Shown here one piece after another: positions 1 to 11,098 of a stretch of 64,000 nt of DNA. The DNA is from Anisus vortex (taxonomy: Eukaryota; Mollusca; Gastropoda; Planorbidae), in the NCBI GenBank assembly GCA_949126835.1, contig OX421497.1:17679823-17743822 (forward strand). Direction: 5' to 3'. The first letter of the stretch is position 1; every line of letters begins with the position of its first letter. Both the position numbers and the translations under genes were made by a program. The notes under the pieces are model-generated. The model had not been told where the DNA came from, ran no database searches, and was given only the letters and a program-made list of their open reading frames with translations.

Positions 1-77
1 ACACTTTCTTTAATTGAATTGGACGTGGAACTTGATTGAAGGTCTTGTCTTTCTACCTTTTGTAATCTTAGTTTTAG

Positions 78-533
78 CATAGACTATAATATACATGGAC
101 CGCTTGCTTTAGTTTTGTATGCTATTATCTTCTTTTTGTGCAATTCCCGATTCTAAATAAAGTCATTGTCATACAAGTTCCGTTTTATTGAATTGCATTT
201 TTTTCGACTTAAAATGAATACTTGTAGGCCTATTAATCCTATTATCATTGACTATAATAAGATGGACCTCCTGCTCTATTTTTAGAGCTTCTGTTCTCTT
301 CCCGTGCGCACACAACACTGATCTATAAATGTTTCCACTCTGTACAACTTTCGATTTTAATTTTTCATTGAGAAAATCATAGCGATTAAATAAAACGGAA
401 GTTGTATATCAATAACTTTATTTCCTTTATAGCAATTACGTTATTTAGAATCGGGAATTCCGAAAATCAGTGTTTCAAGTCGTCATATAGCAGAAATACT
501 AAAGCAAGCGGTCCATGTAAATTATAGTCTGTG
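78..533. mobile_element. MITE with about 30-bp inverted ends, 456 bp
   Basis: The ends are inverted copies of each other: CATAGACTATAAT at the left and its complement ATTATAGTCTGTG at the right, with further complementarity through the GGACCGCTTGCTTT block. The element is flanked by a 7-bp direct repeat GTTTTAG (71-77 and 534-540), as expected for a target duplication. It has no coding capacity. A same-length copy lies at 8887-9342 and a shorter one follows it. The flank size suggests hAT-like mobilisation, which is inference. Confidence 0.75.
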
Positions 534-843
534 GTTTTAGTTAATTAAGATTACGCTAAATTAAAAGCCTTTTTCTGTGCAATGTTTTCATTACTTGGGA
601 TGTGAGACTATAGTCTTTAAATCTTAACGTTTATAAAACCTCACCTCGAAAGAGTAATTTTTTAGAAATGTTAAAAGATTAACAATTACAGAAATGCCTT
701 CAAAAATTACTATCAAATCTTATTCAATTTACAGATTGCATTGTTAATAAATTTGTATAAATATTTGATGAAAGATATTAATATACTGTTGCAAGTAATG
801 TGTTGAAAATGAATGCCAAAAAATGACTAAATAAGTAGCCTTA

Positions 844-990
844 TCACATTTATTGGTACCTGCTTATCACATTTATTGGTACCTGCTTATCACATTTATT
901 GGTACCTGCTTATCACATTTATTGGTATCTGCTTATCACATTTATTGGTACCTGCTTATCACGTTTATTGATACCTGCTTATCACAAGGT
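844..990. repeat. 23-bp minisatellite
   Basis: About six tandem copies of a 23-bp unit containing ATTTATTGGTACCTGCTTAT. The paralogous position near 7478-7525 has only about two copies, so copy number changed after the module duplication. It marks the left edge of the duplicated segment. Confidence 0.85.
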
Positions 991-1470
991 ATCTTACATT
1001 TTACACCTTTAAATTTAATTTGAATTCTATAGTGGATGCATAACAAAAGAAAGGTATCCTTTCTCTAAATACGAATTTAAATTGTAGTTGATTATTAGTG
1101 TGCTGCAGGTTGCTTGCCTCAGGAATCTTACATAGCCTACACAGGTGGACGTGGTCTGAGTCTGATATCTAGGTATCCACATAATAAAATAAATATAAAA
1201 ATGTTAGTTTATACTTTCCAGAATCAGCTTTCTGATGATTCTAGGGAGCAGTTATGTGAAAATGATACTTTTTTTTTTTACTGTAAGCATAAAATGCGAT
1301 TAAAGTTAATTCGTTATTAGTGATAATTTGTGTTACCAGGTTAATAGGTTACATTTGTTCATAAAGTGTGCAGCGCTTCTTGTAATATATAATATATATA
1401 AAGAAAGCTACATAAGTTGTGTACACACGTTAAAGAAAGACATACTAAATATAGAATAAGGTCTGTATAC

Positions 1471-1773
1471 CATAAGCTTGTAAAGTCAATGTATACTGGG
1501 CACTTATTGAAGCAAACTTGGCATTGTGTACACTGCAGGTCACATTAAACATCCCTGGTGACTCTGGTGTGTATATTAAACTGGACGTATAGAAATGACC
1601 ATCAGAATGGTAAGGCCAGTTAGGAAAGTTTTTATTGGTACTGTTAAAATGAAAGACTACGCCAGGAAGCACTTGATCCTTGGACACATTGCATCGAAGT
1701 AATACGGAGGCTGTACTGGTGAAGTGGATAATGAGGCTGGTCATTGCTTCTAAATATACTTGGCTTGGACCAA
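1471..1773 (-). CDS. Ig-like exon D of gene 2, downstream module (partial gene)
   Basis: A 303-bp phase 1-1 exon of 101 codons. The acceptor is a pyrimidine-rich tract ending TTTCCAG, and the donor is G|GTATAC. The product starts GPSQVYLEAM and contains RCNVSKDQV and NVTCSVHNAKF, the two cysteines of an Ig-like fold, with several N-glycosylation sequons (NVS, NST, NVT). It closely matches the exon at 7975-8277 and is a more distant relative of gene 1 exon D at 40368-40673. If the donor is not used, reading stops at about 1445. The next exon would lie left of this window. The role as an extracellular recognition domain is inferred from the fold. Confidence 0.8.
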
Positions 1774-2821
1774 CTGGAAATTGATATGATGAAAACTAAA
1801 ATTATTCAACGTTGACAAATAAATATTGTATAAATCAATCAACCGAACTATCGATCGATCAAAGATATACCGGTGTATATATATATAGTACGCCATCTTT
1901 CAGTCTCTCTATCTCTCTCTATATATTGTTATATGTATTTAAGTATAGTAAATAAAATTTCTTGCTTAAGAAAAATTGATACATTCTCCTTATTAAGAAA
2001 TTCTAACTTGAGGGATGTGACGTCACTCTGAACAGGGAACTTGTACATATTAATCGAAGAGGAGCATCCACCATGTAGACATAAATCAATAGCAGAGAAT
2101 AAAAGAGAAGTGAGCAATTCTCTTCTTTTCCCCCATAGTTCCTTAATGAATGGACCTTTTCTAGCTTAACAACTACTTGTAATTTGATTTTTGAACGAAA
2201 ACCGTGTTAGTTGGGGCAATAGTTTAGTTTTCTGGTAATCACTGACCGAAAAGGTTGAGATTTCTCCGATTGTTCAATGCATATATATACCTGTATCATA
2301 ATAACAGTCTTAAATAACATAACTACACTAATTTATTGAATTGGCACTAAGGATTTACTACATTGTTTAATAACAAACAATTGTGTTTTTAAGTTATTAA
2401 TTACATATTATAAATTTATATATAGAAAAAGTATAAAATCAAACATATTCGGAAGCATTAATAGTAAACGGTAAATGTTAAATCTCAAGATTCTGGAAGA
2501 AGATTGGAGACGTAGTAATATATAAAAGTCTATTCGTCCATTATTGAACTATTTATGACATTATAGTTAATAAAGAAATTAACCCTACTTTTTAATTTAT
2601 TTTAAGAGTTGGTTTATACCACATTTATTTGCTTTTTCCTGTAATTGTAAAGTTTTGAGATTATTAATAAGCTCTAGACGATATAGATATCTACCCCTTT
2701 AAGCCTAGATAATTATTATTATTATTCAAATTTATTTATAATTCTAATCTTACGAAACGACACAAGGTAAGTACTAAATAAATAGAAAAAATGAAACAAT
2801 CTCTTTAATAGCATCACTTAC

Positions 2822-2905
2822 AAGCAAACTTTGGTTCATAAATAATTGTGTTGAATGCTTGTCCAATAAAGGAGATGGCATAGCAATAATAGACAGGATC
2901 TGGTA
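2822..2905 (-). CDS. Ig-like exon C2 of gene 2, downstream module
   Basis: An 84-bp phase 1-1 exon. The acceptor is ATATTACAG and the donor is GTAAGT. It encodes PDPVYYCYAISFIGQAFN and ends YEPKFA. The YYC is the C-terminal cysteine strand that completes the Ig-like domain begun in exon C1 (3958-4158). The same exon is found at 10229-10312, and as a diverged version ending in the same YEPKFA at 42702-42785. It is too short for simple ORF detection and was found by comparing the three copies. Confidence 0.75.
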
Positions 2906-2993
2906 CTGTAATATATGATATATATCTATATTTATTTATATAAATACGTCAAATGTATTACATTTATTACGGACAGACTATATATTGAATTAT

Positions 2994-2994
<1 letters not shown>

Positions 2995-3069
<75 letters not shown>

Positions 3070-3575
3070 TATATATGTCTTTACGTTTACTTTTTAGAAA
3101 TATGCTACATATGTTATGTAATCTTGGTATGTATCTACATGTAATATTAAATCTTGGTATGTATCTACATGTAATATTAACTGTTGGTATGAATCTACAT
3201 ATAATATGTAATCTTGGTATGAATCTATTTATAATATATAATCTTGGTATGTATCTACATATAATATGTAATCTTGATATGTATCTACATATAATATGTA
3301 ATCTTGGTATGTATCTACATATAATATGTAATCTTTGTATGTATCTACATATAATATGTAATCTTGGTATGTATCTACATATAATAAGTAATCTTGTTAT
3401 GTATCTACATATAATATGTAATCTTGGTTTGTATCTACATATAATATGTAATCTTGGTATGTATCAACATATAATATGTAATCTTTGTATGTAGCTACAT
3501 ATACTATGTAATCTTGGTATATATCTATATATACTATGTAATCTTTGTATGTATCTACATATACTGTGTAGTCAA
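2995..3575. repeat. (TA)n tract and 30-bp minisatellite
   Basis: An (AT)n microsatellite (about 2998-3076) is followed by about 15 tandem copies of a 30-bp unit containing ATCTTGGTATGTATCTACAT (about 3119-3575). The paralogous site near 10420-10510 holds only about two copies, so the array expanded here or shrank there. Long open frames through it are periodicity artefacts. Confidence 0.9.
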
Positions 3576-3739
3576 TATACACATTTAAATACCTTTAACT
3601 TTTGAAATATTATTCTATAAACATTTTGTCACAACAGTTTATATTTCCCTGTTTAATTATAATTATTTGCATAATTATTAATGAAGATATACAGTATATA
3701 TCTAGTATTACAAAAATAAAATTATCCATCACTGATGTA

Positions 3740-3780
3740 GCCAAAGAGGAGGGAGGTTGGGGGGGGGGGGGGAGAGGGGA
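3740..3780. repeat. Poly-G tract with GTAGCCAAAGAGGAGGG lead-in
   Basis: A run of about 14 G follows the lead-in GTAGCCAAAGAGGAGGG. The same lead-in plus G-run occurs at about 10660-10710, and related forms occur near 22937 and 35540. It is probably the conserved end of a repeat family. The tract could form a G-quadruplex. Confidence 0.6.
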
Positions 3781-3957
3781 AGCGTGTGAACTTACAACGT
3801 CATAAATAAAAAAAGTATACTTTTGTTAAAAGTAAATTTTTTTCCTAACAAGGTTACAAAGGTAATTGTGATGAGATTAATTTTTTTTTGAAAATATAAA
3901 TTGTTTAGTTTTTTTCAATATTTGTTAAATGCAATGAAATAAGATGAATCTATTTAC

Positions 3958-4158
3958 CCGAAGAATTAAAAGAGAAATCTAATTGACTTGATCCATTTGT
4001 TTTGGGGAAACTCAAGACTTTGTCAATATTTGATGAAATCCAATGAGTTTGTCCAGGTGGTGAGCCAAGGTTTGACAGTTTGCAGGTACAACTGGCTGTT
4101 GATCCAGACATAATGTAATCTCTTGGACACTCCAGGTCTAAATCAGGAACTGGATAAT
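3958..4158 (-). CDS. Ig-like exon C1 of gene 2, downstream module
   Basis: A 201-bp phase 1-1 exon of 67 codons with acceptor ATATTCAAAG and donor G|GTAAAT. The product runs from YPVPDLDLECPRDYIMSG through ASCTCKL and W to the end SQLDFSFNSSG. It supplies the N-terminal cysteine and tryptophan of an Ig-like domain completed by C2. The protein sequence is identical to that of exon 10898-11098. Gene 1 exon 43678-43875 is a diverged homologue that keeps the YPV, DYI-SG and ASCTCKL blocks. Confidence 0.82.
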
Positions 4159-4906
4159 CTTTGAATATTGATGTCATAACGTTAAAAGTTTATAGCAAGT
4201 TATATATGGGGTACTCATTAAACTGTTTGGAAGTAGATTGTTTAAAAGTGTTGGTTTTTTTCTGTTGTCTTTTTTTGAATCCTCCAACAATGAACTAGTC
4301 ATATTCTAATGGTAATAGTGAAATCAAAAAACTTATTCCAATTACTACACAAATACTCAATATACCGGTACATGAACGTAAGTAGGCCAGTTGGAATAAT
4401 AATGTTGGTCTTAAAACAATCAGTTTTAAAAAGTTCTGATTAATATCATTTTGGTAGTAAAAGAGGAAAAAAATATTTAAAAAATACGATAAACAGCCAG
4501 CAAAACCGAAGACAGCAAGAGACACCGTCCCAACATTGAGATGAATGGTAAGCTCTTGTAGGCCTAACAGGGAGGGGACAAAACTGAGATATTTCCAAAA
4601 AGTGAATGTCGGAGGAACATAATACTTAAGCCCAAACTTTAATATATGTGTCCCTAAATCTGCTAAAAATGCTAGACTGTCACTCATTGAAGTTACATGT
4701 CTTCGCTGGACGTAATAATATAGTCGGGAAGACAGGTGATGACATTACTGGTGAAACTGTTTTTCTAATTTAAATGTATGAACTTTGTTTATAACATGAA
4801 CATATTTATTTTATGAATTTTGAGGTATTAATGAAAAGGTATTAACAAATGAACGAATATCAATATTTGCAAATATCAGTATTTTCGGTCGATCAATAAT
4901 ACTCAC
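4159..4906 (-). other. Intron between B2 and C1; holds an unexplained 130-codon hydrophobic frame
   Basis: No splice-compatible exon was found here. A minus-strand open frame (4295-4687, ATG start) would encode a protein with several hydrophobic stretches. The paralogous intron (11099-11865) carries the same region interrupted by indels. It is therefore not conserved as coding and is more likely chance or a decayed insert. Confidence 0.5.
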
Positions 4907-5111
4907 ACAAATCTACTGATATATTTTCACCAGAAACAGGAGCTGTGTTCGATAATGAGATCATCTTGATGCCCAGTATGAGAGTCACTGGCTGATTTAG
5001 GGGTAAAAGATCAGACACAAAAGTGCATTCTGTACAGAAGTCGTGTGAACTTATTGGGGACGGTAAGTTTTTATGCACAATGCGTGAATTGTTCAGTGCA
5101 CCTGTGTGAGT
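4907..5111 (-). CDS. Ig-like exon B2 of gene 2, downstream module
   Basis: A 205-bp exon with a phase-0 acceptor (CCGTCAACAG) and a phase-1 donor (T|GTGAGT). It begins THTGALNNSRIVHKN and contains HDFCTECTFVSDLLPLN, then TLILGIKM. It pairs with B1 (5967-6085) across a phase-0 intron. Gene 1 exon 48642-48849 aligns along its length (shared T--TAL start, C--VS, LN--TL), which supports this choice of acceptor over the nearer CACACAG. An extra cysteine (DFC) is present here and is serine in the paralogue. Confidence 0.75.
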
Positions 5112-5966
5112 CTGTTGACGGAATTAACAAATATTTACAATGCATACGGCTCGAAAAAGCTAGTAATTTATCCTATTTAATGTAAGAAAAACAAGATATA
5201 AAAAAATGTCATGTTATATTTTCTACATCAGATAAAAAGTTAAAAACATTAAGTAAACAACAATATTTTTGTTAAGTTTTACATAACAATATTATAATAT
5301 TAGTGAAAAGAAGTAATACAGTAATTTGCATTGTAAATGTTTCCTTGATGTGTGTTTAAAATTTGACAACATGTTTTTGTGCCTTCACTCATGTTCATTT
5401 ACAACCGAATGTCGTGGTTATAGCCCATTTCTTACAAATTTCAATTTTAGTTCCTAATTGATTGTTATTCTAAATCGCCAGCCGTTTCACCAATTCGTCT
5501 CTGCACAGTGCCATTAGGCTACGCTACTCATGTACACACGGGTCCAAACGCTGGCGAAGTGTTTATATAAAGAGTACAGGAGACAGGACCTGTTGCGCGT
5601 CCGATGATTTGTGCTGCTGAGAGTCCCCGAGATTCGTCAAGGAAGAGGCATTGAGCGCAATAGGCCGTCTTAACCCAGCCCGTGTGCCTGGATGCTTATG
5701 CCTATATTCTGGAACTAATGCTACCGGTCGATAACAACAATTTTTGTAATTATGTTAAATCATTAATAACGTTTTTATTAATATAAAGAAGAAGTTTCTC
5801 TGTACAAACAGGTCACGGTTAATTAAGGAAAGAAAAGGAAAAACAACTTATAACACTAGCTTTAAGGCAGAAAAATATTACATAGAGCTGCAATTATTGC
5901 TTTTATAGTAAAAAAATAAATGAAATATTATTTTAAACTATATTTAAAGGAATTATCACTGCTTAC

Positions 5967-6085
5967 ATATTGGGTAAAAAAGCATTGTGCAACTGGGAAC
6001 GTTTTTTCTGTTCGACATGTCACTGACACGGCGGTATTTGAGTTGACAAATTGGGGTGGGTCACATGTTGGTTTCTTAGGAGGTA
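5967..6085 (-). CDS. Ig-like exon B1 of gene 2, downstream module
   Basis: A 119-bp exon with a phase-1 acceptor (TTTATTGTTTCAG) and a phase-0 donor (GTAAGC). It encodes PPKKPTCDPPQFVNSN followed by AVSVTCRTEKTFPVAQC and ends FFTQY. The SVTC motif is typical of the first Ig cysteine. Homologues are at 12969-13087 (nearly identical) and 51370-51488 (PKKFTC, LSVTCHSE, PQC, IQY). It was found by comparing the three loci. Confidence 0.78.
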
Positions 6086-6255
6086 CTGAAACAATAAAAC
6101 AGTAACAACCAAAATTGTACTAAGTTGCCCCTTAACACAATTCATTTGTTAAAACAATACATTAGTTAGCAAAAAAAAAATTAGCACAATAAATAGTTAA
6201 CACAATTAATTAGTTAACACAATTAATTAGTAATCAGAATACATTAGTTAACACA

Positions 6256-6407
6256 ATTGTTGAATGACTGTTGGGGAATTAATCGAGACCATAGAAGAAA
6301 TAGTCACAGACGTCAAAGAGTTAACTCATTAAGATTTAGGCGACTCTAGTCTTAGTAACAGACTTCTTGTATTTACTCAATTATTTCACCAACAGTCATT
6401 CAACAAT
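6256..6407. mobile_element. Small foldback element, 19-bp perfect inverted repeats
   Basis: ATTGTTGAATGACTGTTGG at 6256-6274 is matched exactly by its reverse complement at 6389-6407, enclosing about 115 bp. The paralogous position after 13130 lacks it, so it was inserted (or lost) after the module duplication. It has no coding capacity. Confidence 0.75.
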
Positions 6408-6773
6408 AAATGAGTTGAATAAGACGATAGTTGCAGCACATAAAATAGTTTTTTTACTTACATACTCTTTCATTATATAAGGTACATAGAATATAATGTA
6501 ATCCAATTTGGATGTACTCCACAAATCAATTTCGTCAACTTACAAGACACAATAAAATAGAAGGCCTATAGTTTCTTTCCATAGAACGCCCAGAGTTTAA
6601 TTAACTTTTCTTGGTCCCTCTATCATATGACTTTTACCACGTCACCCAACCTGTTGACATATTTCACGAAATCTCCGTGATCGTGAATACAACTCGCAAT
6701 CATCAATAGTCGTTTCTAGAAATGATTTTAATGATCGTTTAAGGGAATTAATTTGACTACATTTTTATGTTCA

Positions 6774-6961
6774 CAGTGCCGTTGCTAGGGATTTGGGGGC
6801 CGGGTGTCTTGGACTCTTTAATGGCCCCTGCATTTTGACATTCGACATTATAACATGATATAAAGTAAATTCGGACACTTCTTTTGGGTCCCCCTTAAAG
6901 TAGGGGCCCGGGAGGACTTTCAAATTAGGACACCTATCCCCCTCTTCTAGCTACGCCACTG
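6774..6961. mobile_element. Short non-autonomous hAT-like element (CAGTGGCGTAGCTAG type)
   Basis: The left end CAGTGCCGTTGCTAG and the right end CTAGCTACGCCACTG are inverted and near-complementary. The flanks TATGTTCA and CATGGTCA match at 6 of 8 positions, consistent with an old 8-bp target duplication. The 188-bp body contains GGGGCC-rich segments and no reading frame. Confidence 0.7.
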
Positions 6962-7029
6962 CATGGTCATTTAAATATTACATAAGCTATTCGATGTGTC
7001 TATTTATCTCTATAATCAGTCTTTGACTT

Positions 7030-7365
7030 ACTTGACTTAATCCTGTATATCCCCATACGGGCATAGGGCCACAACTACACTGTCCCATCGGTCTCGGTCT
7101 TGGGAGGCTCCCCCTTTATTTGTGTCCATGTGAGGCCAACAGCCTTTGCCTACCTAAGACTGATCTCCTCCAAGTCTGCCTGGGTTTGCCTACTTTCTCT
7201 TTGCACTGGGGATTCCAGTCAAGTGCTGGTCTTGTCGCTCTGTCTTCTGGTCTTCTTAAAGTATGTCCAGTCCACTTCCATCTACGGCTTTTGATGCTGT
7301 TGTCGGTGGGTTTTTGTCCGGTCTTTCCCATAGGTTGACGCATTAAATGGTTTCTGACCATCGAA
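7030..7365 (-). pseudogene. LINE fragment, C-terminal end of ORF2
   Basis: The minus strand encodes KSRRWKWTGHTLRRPEDRA, then a K-K-GKPRQTWRR block. This arrangement is the well-known C-terminal tail (after the reverse transcriptase) of many animal LINE proteins, the WxGHVLR-R and GRPxxTWRR signature. Only about 80 codons remain, so it is a 5'-truncated dead copy. It lies in the spacer between the two module copies. The clade cannot be assigned. Confidence 0.75.
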
Positions 7366-7974
7366 AATTCATCATGCGCCTCAGGCGTCTGTTTACAAAT
7401 GTCTTGATTCTGTTTGTATTTGCCTTGGTTACTATCCAGTTCTCAGGGACATATAGCAGGACTGCCTTTACATTTGTATTTATTGGTACCTCTTTATCAC
7501 ATTTATTGGTACCTGCTTATCACAATGTATCTTACCCTCTAATCCGTTAGGTTTATTTTGAATTCTATAGTGAATACATAAAAAAAAGAAAGATATCCTT
7601 TCACTAAAGACGAAAATCAATTGTAATTGATTATTAGTGTGCTGCACACACATAAGTGGACGTGGTCTGATAGCTAGGTATCCACAAAATAAAATAAATA
7701 TAAAAATGTTAGTTTATACTTTCCAGAATCAGCTTTCTGGTGATACTAGGGAGCAGTTATGTGAGAATGATACGTTTTTACAGTAAGCTGAAAATGCGAT
7801 TAATAGAGTTAAGTCGTTATTAGTGATAATTTGTATTACCAGGTTATTAGGCTACATTAGTTCATACAATGTGCACCGCCGCTTATAATATATAATTTAT
7901 ATAAAGAAAGCTACAGAAGTTGTGTACACAAGCTTAAATAGAGACATAATAAATATAGAATAAAGTATGCAAAC

Positions 7975-8277
7975 CATAAGCTTGTATCGTCAATGTATTC
8001 TGGGCTCTGATTGAAGCAAACTTGGCATTGTGTACACTGCATGTCACATTAAACATCCCTGGTGACTCTGGTGTGTATATTAAACTGGACGTATAGTAAT
8101 GACCATCAGAATGGTAAGGCCAGTTAGAAAAGTTTTTATTGGTACTGTCAAAATGAAAGACTACGCCAGGACGCACTTGATCCTTGGACACATTGCATCT
8201 AAGCAATACGGAGACTGGACTGGTGAAGTGGATAGTGGGGCTGGTCATTGCTTCTAAATATACTTGGCTTGGACCAA
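7975..8277 (-). CDS. Ig-like exon D of gene 2, upstream module
   Basis: A 303-bp phase 1-1 exon starting GPSQVYLEAM after the acceptor TTTCCAG. It contains RCNVSKDQVRPGVVFHFDS and NVTCSVHNAKF. The protein is nearly the same as 1471-1773, with substitutions such as VRPG for VLPG. The donor has drifted to G|GTTTGC, weaker than GTATAC in the sister copy and GTAAGC in gene 1. Inefficient splicing would read into a stop at about 7934 and give a shortened product. That consequence is inference. Confidence 0.78.
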
Positions 8278-8381
8278 CTGGAAATTGATATGATGAAAAG
8301 AAAATTAAAATTATTCAACGTTTGACCTATAAATATTGTATACATCAATCAATCGAACTATCGATCAATCAAAGATAGACC

Positions 8382-8384
<3 letters not shown>

Positions 8385-8424
<40 letters not shown>

Positions 8425-8492
8425 AGCCATCTTTCAGTCTCTCACTATCTCTCTCTCTCTCTCTCTCTCTGTATATATATATATATATATTG
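8385..8492. repeat. (TA)n and (CT)n microsatellites
   Basis: An (AT)n run of about 36 bp, a (CT)n run, and a second (AT)n run lie in the intron. They are longer than at the paralogous site near 1880-1925. Confidence 0.9.
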
Positions 8493-8886
8493 TTAGGTGT
8501 ATTCAAGTATAAGAAATAGAATGACAAATTGATACACTCTCCTTATTAGGAAATGAATTCTAACTTAAGGGATGTGACGTCACTCTTAGCGGACGGACTT
8601 GTACATATTAATCGAAGAGGAGCGTACACGATGTAGACATAAATCAATAGCAGAGAATAAAAGAGAAGTGAGCAATTCTCTTCTTTTCCCCCATAGTACC
8701 TTAATGAATGGACCTTTTCTAGCTTAACAACTACTTGTAATTTGATTTTTGAACGAAAACCGTGTTTGCTGGGGCGATAGTTTAGTTTTCTGCATTGGTC
8801 TCTGACCGAAAAGGTTGAGATTTCTCCGATTGTTCAATGTATATATATACCTGTATCATAATAACAGTCTTAAATAATATCATAAT

Positions 8887-9342
8887 CATAGACTATAATA
8901 TAGTTGGACCGCCTGCTTTAGTTTTGTATGCTATTATCTCCTTTTTTTTGTAATTCCCGATTCTAAATGAAGTAATTGTTAGACAAGTTCCGTTTTTTTA
9001 AATCGCATTTTTTTCGACTTTAAATGAATACTTGTAGGCCTATTAATCATATTATTATTGACTATAATAAGATGGACCGCCTGCTCTATTTTTAGAGCTT
9101 ATATTCTTTTTCCGTGCGCACACAACACTGATCTATAATGTTTCCGCTCTGTACAACTTTCGATTTTCATTTTTCATTGAGAAAATCATAGCGATTAAAT
9201 AAAACGGAAGTTGTATATCAATAATTATATTTCCTGGATAGCAATTACGTTATTTATAATCGGGAATTCCGAACATCAGTGTTTCAAGTCATCATATAGC
9301 AGAAATACTAAAGCAAGCGGTCCATGTATATTATAGTCTATG
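8887..9342. mobile_element. MITE, second copy of the CATAGACTATAAT family
   Basis: It is exactly as long as the element at 78-533 (456 bp) and has the same inverted ends and the same internal partial copy of the end sequence. It interrupts intron sequence that is continuous at about 2320 in the sister module. It was therefore inserted after the module duplication, or copied in by exchange. Confidence 0.75.
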
Positions 9343-9363
9343 GTTCTACTATTAATCCTATTA

Positions 9364-9643
9364 TCATTGACTATAATAAGATGGACCGCTTGCTCTATTT
9401 TTAGAGCTTATATTCTTTTTTCCGTGCGCATACAACACTGATCTATACATGTTTCCGCTGTATACAACTTTCGATTGTAATTTTACTTCAGAAAATCATA
9501 GCGATTAAATAAAACGGAACTAGTATAGAAACTACTTTACAGTAACTACTTTGTTTGGAATTGGGAATTCAGAAAATCAGTGTTTCGAGTCATCATATAG
9601 CAGAAATACTGAAGAAAGCGGTCCATGTATATTATAGTCTATG
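9364..9643. mobile_element. MITE, shorter adjacent member of the same family
   Basis: It begins TTGACTATAATAAGATGGACC and ends GGTCCATGTATATTATAGTC plus TATG, an inverted pair. It resembles the right part of the 456-bp elements, so the longer form looks like a composite of nested units. Confidence 0.65.
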
Positions 9644-10228
9644 ATAATATTAATAAACTAAGTTATTGAATTTCCGCTAAGGATGGACATTATTGTTTAC
9701 TTACCGACAATTGTGTTTTTAAAATGATTAATTATATCTTATAAACTTATATATAGAAGATGGATTAAATCAAACATATTCGGAAGCATTAATAGTGAAC
9801 GGTAAATGTTAAGTTTCAAGATCCTGGAAGAAGATTGGGGAGGTAGTAATATATAAAAGTCTATTCGTCCATTATTGAACTATTTATGACATTATAGTTA
9901 ATAAAGAAATTAAACCCTACAGTTTTACTTTTATATTTAGAGTTGGTTATTTGCTTTTCCCTGTAATTGTAAAGTTTTGAGATTATTAATTAGCTCTAGA
10001 CGATATAGATATCTACCCCTTTAAGCCAAGATAATTTTTTCCGTAATCTTGGTTGTTTGTTGCTCAATGTTAAGTATTTTCTGAGCTTACATGTTGGCTT
10101 GTTGGCAGCGCTATACAAACAAATTATTATTATTATTCAAATTTATTTATAATTCAAAGCTTACGAAAAGGCACAAGGTAAGTAAATATAGGGAAAAAAT
10201 GAAACAATCTCTTAATAGCATCACTTAC

Positions 10229-10312
10229 AAGCAAACTTTGGTTCGTAAATGATTGTGTTGAATGGCTGTCCAATAGAGGAGATGGCATAGCAATAATAGA
10301 CAGGATCTGGTA
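10229..10312 (-). CDS. Ig-like exon C2 of gene 2, upstream module
   Basis: An 84-bp phase 1-1 exon with donor GTAAGT. It encodes PDPVYYCYAISSIGQPFN and ends YEPKFA. Two substitutions separate it from 2822-2905. It completes the Ig-like domain started by exon 10898-11098. Confidence 0.75.
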
Positions 10313-10659
10313 CTGTAATATAAGATATATATTTATATTTATATAAATACGTCAAATGTATTAGATTTATTAAGGAAAAATTATATATATAGACCTATAT
10401 ATATATATATGTCTTTACGTTTACTTGTTAAAAATATGCTACATATGATATGTAATCTTGGTATTTATCTACATATAATATGTTATGTTGTTATGTACTG
10501 TGTAGTCAATATAAAACTTTAAATACGTTTTACTATTTAAATATTATTCTATAAAATATTTTGTTACAATAGTATATTTTTCCCTGTTATATAATTAATA
10601 GTCAAGATCTATAGTATATTGCTAGATATTTAGTATTACAAAAATAAAATTACCAATTA

Positions 10660-10720
10660 CTTGTGTAGCCAAAGAGGAGGGGTGTTGGCGGGGGGGGGGG
10701 GGGGGGGGCAAAAGGGGCGT
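10660..10720. repeat. Poly-G tract, paralogous to 3740-3780
   Basis: The same GTAGCCAAAGAGGAGGG lead-in is followed by about 20 G, longer than in the sister copy. This fits slippage at a pre-existing tract. Confidence 0.6.
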
Positions 10721-10897
10721 GTGAACTTACAACGTCATGAATAAAAATTTCTACTTTAGTCAAAAGTAAACCTTTTTTTCCTAACTCGGTAACAAATTAA
10801 GGTAATTGGAATGAGATTAATTTTTTATCAGAAAATATAAATTGTTTAGTTTTTTCAATAGTTGTTAAATGCAATGAAATATGATGAATCTATTTAC

Positions 10898-11098
10898 CCG
10901 AAGAATTAAAAGAGAAATCTAATTGACTTGATCCATTTGTTTTGGGGAAACTCAAGACTTTGTCAATATTTGATGAAATCCAATGAGTTTGTCCAGGTGG
11001 TGAGCCAAGGTTTGACAGTTTGCAGGTACAACTGGCTGTTGATCCAGACATAATGTAATCTCTTGGACACTCCAGGTCTAAATCAGGAACTGGATAAT
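10898..11098 (-). CDS. Ig-like exon C1 of gene 2, upstream module
   Basis: A 201-bp phase 1-1 exon whose translation is the same as 3958-4158 (YPVPDLDLECPRDYIMSG, ASCTCKL, FSFNSSG) and whose donor is G|GTAAAT. Identity in this exon against visible drift in the surrounding introns suggests selection on the protein or local gene conversion. Confidence 0.82.

Larger units (their letters stand above)
990..6170 (-). repeat. Tandemly duplicated exon module, downstream copy
   Basis: This segment is closely similar, through exons and introns, to about 7490-13180. Both carry exons B1, B2, C1, C2 and D in the same order, with identical exon lengths (119, 205, 201, 84 and 303 bp). The two copies differ by later insertions: a large minisatellite at 3.1-3.6 kb here, and MITEs at 8.9-9.6 kb in the other copy. 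It is the downstream half of the doubled ectodomain of gene 2. Confidence 0.88.

Noticed and set aside
5050..5101. Exon B2 starting at the nearer CACACAG acceptor (5101)
   Set aside because: That site would give phase-1 entry, conflicting with the phase-0 donor of exon B1. The CAACAG site at 5112-5113 fits the phase and aligns with gene 1 exon B2.
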